Source of the DNA: Lachnospiraceae bacterium UBA5902
Lineage (GTDB): Bacteria; Bacillota; Clostridia; Lachnospirales; Lachnospiraceae
Direction: 5' to 3'
DNA: 34,328 nucleotides
Assembly: GCA_002431865.1 (NCBI GenBank)
Contig: DJEI01000064.1
Location: 1 to 34,328, forward strand
Positions 32,647 to 34,328 of this stretch are shown piece by piece; position 1 is the first letter of the stretch, and every line of letters starts with the position of its first letter. The notes beneath the pieces were generated by a model that was given only the letters and a program-made list of their open reading frames with translations, was not told the DNA's origin and did no database searches. The position numbers and the translations under genes are program-made.

Positions 32647-32836
32647 CTATAGATTTATCTCTGCGTCATACACAAACCCACATTTGCAGGTCACAATTGT
32701 CCGTTCGTTCGCCTCGCGGTGTTATAATGATTCTTGGGCTTTCTTTACATTTCTCGCATATCACGGTTGTCGTTCCTGAATCCTGTAATTCTTGTCTTGC
32801 TCTTTTTGCCAGCAAGTGCGACTGAGTATCATACAA
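32647..32836 (-). pseudogene. Small zinc-ribbon protein gene broken by a 4-bp duplication
   Basis: From TTG at 32836 (AGGAGG 8 nt upstream) the frame reads MYDTQSHLLAKRARQELQ, then TVICEKCKESPRIIITPRGER, each a family-like run, then runs into a stop at about 32666. Shifting after a tandem GAAC GAAC (plus strand GTTCGTTC, 32703-32710) restores TIVTCKCGFVYDAEINL and a stop at 32647. Without the extra 4 bp the product would be 61 aa with C-x2-C and C-x-C metal ligands. This is either a real frameshift mutation or a sequencing/assembly error. It sits 30 nt after the nucleotidyltransferase gene. Confidence 0.75.
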
Positions 32837-32866
32837 TATTTTTTCCTCCTACTGTCTCTTTATCTG

Positions 32867-33226
32867 TCATATAACAATTCCTTCCCTCGATATATTTTTA
32901 TACAGTGCATACCAGCTTTTTTTCTCGATATATTCCCTGTATGGAATACATAAGAAATTAACGACGGCAAAATATTCCATTGCAATATCTGTGGCTATTT
33001 CAGCAAGTCCCATTCTGTATATTGCATTTTCCTCTCTTCCTGTTTTTGTAAGAATCGCGATGTCAATATCTGAATCCTTATCATAATCTCCACGCGCACA
33101 TGAACCAAATAAAATGATATTTTCAACATTATCTCCCATTAGCTGGCTAACAGAATCCTTTATCTCTACTACGATTTTTCTTATTGTTTCTTCGTCTAGT
33201 GCAAAATCATCCTTTATACAAATCAC
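32867..33226 (-). CDS. MNT-type minimal nucleotidyltransferase
   Basis: A 119-aa protein of the DNA polymerase β-like nucleotidyltransferase superfamily. The active-site signature is LFGSCARGDYDKDSDIDIAI (G-S followed by D-x-D). Such MNT proteins are often antitoxins that adenylylate HEPN toxins. No HEPN gene with the R-x(4-6)-H motif is next to it here. The start is GTG at 33226; the ribosome binding site is weak (GAAAAG abuts the codon), so the start is uncertain. It follows the 97-aa gene by 9 nt and is probably co-transcribed with it. Confidence 0.85.
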   Translation of the reverse strand: MICIKDDFALDEETIRKIVVEIKDSVSQLMGDNVENIILFGSCARGDYDKDSDIDIAILTKTGREENAIYRMGLAEIATDIAMEYFAVVNFLCIPYREYIEKKSWYALYKNISREGIVI

Positions 33227-33235
33227 CTTTTCTAT

Positions 33236-33529
33236 TCATACTCGTATTGTCGCTCTTGCCTTTATTAGTTCTTGTTTGCAATCTTCAATATTTCCATTCA
33301 CATCCAATAATATCTCATCAAAATAACTCATAAATTCTTCTGACATATGAACTGCATACCTACCAATTGCTCCCAGTGCATATTCACCCTCCATAGAGAA
33401 CACGCCATACCCTGTCTCAGTTATTCCATATTTCTTTGCATGTTCACGCATAGGCTCCAGAAGCTCATCCCTTGTTTGACTAGATACTTTCACCTTTTCA
33501 TCATTAAATACAAAGCTTAATGTAACCAT
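33236..33529 (-). CDS. Hypothetical protein (97 aa)
   Basis: Not recognised. Soluble, mixed alpha/beta by composition, beginning MVTLSFVFNDEKVKVSSQ. ATG at 33529 follows AAAGGAG with 5-nt spacing and is preferred to an in-frame ATG 54 nt upstream with weak signals. Its place among small genes after a large-protein tail would suit an immunity protein, but this is only context. Confidence 0.65.
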   Translation of the reverse strand: MVTLSFVFNDEKVKVSSQTRDELLEPMREHAKKYGITETGYGVFSMEGEYALGAIGRYAVHMSEEFMSYFDEILLDVNGNIEDCKQELIKARATIRV

Positions 33530-33595
33530 TTTTTCTCCTTTGCTTAATTCGTCTCCAATGGAGTCTAATTTATGTTTCCTCATTGTTTTACAAAC

Positions 33596-33862
33596 CTACT
33601 GCAATTCTTCTAACAAGACAAAATTAAAGAAACGATATCCATTCACACCTATATTACCTACATCATACAAATAAGTCGTATGAATATATTTCCACTCATC
33701 ATCCGTTATATTTCCCTTGTCTCTTTCATCATTCATCTGCATAATAATTTCTTTTGCCAACTGCTGCCACTCACTCGACCATCCACTGTAGCCCAAGGAC
33801 ACCAGTTGTTGAAACTGCATTTGTAACTTAATTGGAAATTTTTCTATAATCTTATCGTTCAC
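33596..33862 (-). CDS. Hypothetical protein (88 aa)
   Basis: Not recognised. Soluble, aromatic-rich (LGYSGWSSEWQQLAKEI, DDEWKYIHTTYLYDVG), no membrane segment. The start is GTG at 33862 with AAGGAG about 10 nt upstream. AT-richer than the housekeeping genes. Possible immunity-type protein by context only. Confidence 0.6.
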   Translation of the reverse strand: MNDKIIEKFPIKLQMQFQQLVSLGYSGWSSEWQQLAKEIIMQMNDERDKGNITDDEWKYIHTTYLYDVGNIGVNGYRFFNFVLLEELQ

Positions 33863-33894
33863 TAATTAAAAACTCCTTATTTTACACATTTTTG

Positions 33895-34146
33895 CTATTC
33901 ATCTATTGATAGCAATAGAAAATCCTTAATTACCTTTTCACCTTCACTTTTGTTTACGTTATCATTCAAAAATACCTTTTCAACGCTTTCCCTTTCATTT
34001 TTTGGTAATTTTACCAATATTTTTATGATTTCTGTCAACAATGCAGCTTCCTGTGCTGTATACAATTTACCATGCGTATTATAAAATTGGTTTCGCATAT
34101 CTTCAAATAATTCTACTAATGTTTTTTCCCTCTTCTTTGATTCCAC
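33895..34146 (-). CDS. Hypothetical protein (83 aa)
   Basis: Not recognised. A highly charged, likely helical 83-aa protein (KKREKTLVELFEDMRNQFY). The start is GTG at 34146 with GGAGG 8 nt upstream. It lies 62 nt after the end of the partial gene at the right edge, in the same direction. Immunity-type function is a context-based guess. Confidence 0.62.
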   Translation of the reverse strand: MESKKREKTLVELFEDMRNQFYNTHGKLYTAQEAALLTEIIKILVKLPKNERESVEKVFLNDNVNKSEGEKVIKDFLLLSIDE

Positions 34147-34208
34147 TACAACAGCCTCCTATCTTGTCTATCTCAAGTAACACATAACTTTTCAAATACT
34201 TATATATG

Positions 34209-34328
34209 CTATGACATTCTGCCACCATAAAAAGGATTCGCTGCTGCCCATCTAACAGCTGATGGTACATGCGATGAACGTGAACACGGGCCAAATTTAT
34301 CTTTATAACTTTTATGTGAATAATGTGG
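34209..34328 (-). CDS. C-terminal end of a larger protein (partial), possibly a polymorphic toxin
   Basis: A frame open at the right edge gives 39 residues, including KDKFGPCSRSSHVPSAVRWA and NPFYGGRMS, followed by TAG. The Gly/Pro/Ser/Trp composition looks like a real protein end, unlike the competing frame. It is followed by a row of small genes, as in toxin-immunity loci of the LXG or RHS kind. The toxin idea is inference; the domain is not recognised. Confidence 0.45.
   Translation of the reverse strand, partial: PHYSHKSYKDKFGPCSRSSHVPSAVRWAAANPFYGGRMS

Noticed and set aside
34103..34294. A 63-codon minus-strand open frame with TTG start overlapping the 83-aa gene
   Set aside because: It overlaps both the partial gene end and the following gene, has no ribosome binding site and shows shadow-like composition; the alternative frame to 34209 reads more like protein.
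1..34328. CRISPR arrays, insertion sequences, prophage or attachment sites
   Set aside because: No regular spaced repeats, transposase or integrase genes were seen. The AT-rich right end suggests transfer but shows no mobility genes, and the tRNA-Glu is not flanked by an integrase or an obvious partial copy.

Overview
The window looks like a chromosomal segment of a spore-forming Firmicute of class Clostridia, most likely family Lachnospiraceae. The grounds are a complete spoIIIAA-AH operon, the order asp23-nusB-xseAB-ispA-dxs-tlyA-nadK-argR-recN-spoIVB-spo0A (the arrangement known from Bacillus and Clostridia), AddAB instead of RecBCD, strong AAGGAGG-type ribosome binding sites, TTG/GTG starts and moderate GC content. 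Genus cannot be fixed by eye. Nearly all genes lie on the minus strand; only an HPr-like gene and a citrate synthase gene are on the plus strand.

Layout, left to right: addA (cut by the left edge) and addB (DNA repair); a membrane zinc-ribbon protein; tRNA-Glu(CTC) with its own promoter and terminator; mtaB (tRNA methylthiolation); the plus-strand HPr-like gene, which shares a bidirectional terminator with a minus-strand operon of an acidic membrane protein, hisH, hisF and a GNAT acetyltransferase. Next come a disordered Arg/Gly/Tyr-rich protein, spo0A, a second Spo0A paralogue with a degenerate receiver, and spoIVB. A ten-gene housekeeping operon follows, read right to left as asp23, nusB, xseA, xseB, ispA, dxs, tlyA, nadK, argR, recN, with a strong sigma-A promoter and a terminator at its end. 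Then the eight-gene spoIIIA operon with a plausible sigma-E promoter, efp, a divergent 448-bp regulatory gap, and the citrate synthase gene.

The last ~1.9 kb (32.4-34.3 kb) differs: it is AT-richer and made of small minus-strand genes. They are a 75-aa orphan, a zinc-ribbon gene broken by a 4-bp tandem duplication, a solitary MNT-type nucleotidyltransferase, three unrecognised small proteins, and the C-terminal end of a larger protein entering from the right edge. The arrangement resembles the toxin tail plus immunity-gene cluster of polymorphic toxin loci, but this is inference.

The best candidates for something undescribed are the tandem Spo0A/pseudo-Spo0A pair, an HPr homologue lacking the catalytic histidine, the accessory cluster at the right end, two unrecognised low-complexity proteins, and the unclear start of spoIIIAB.
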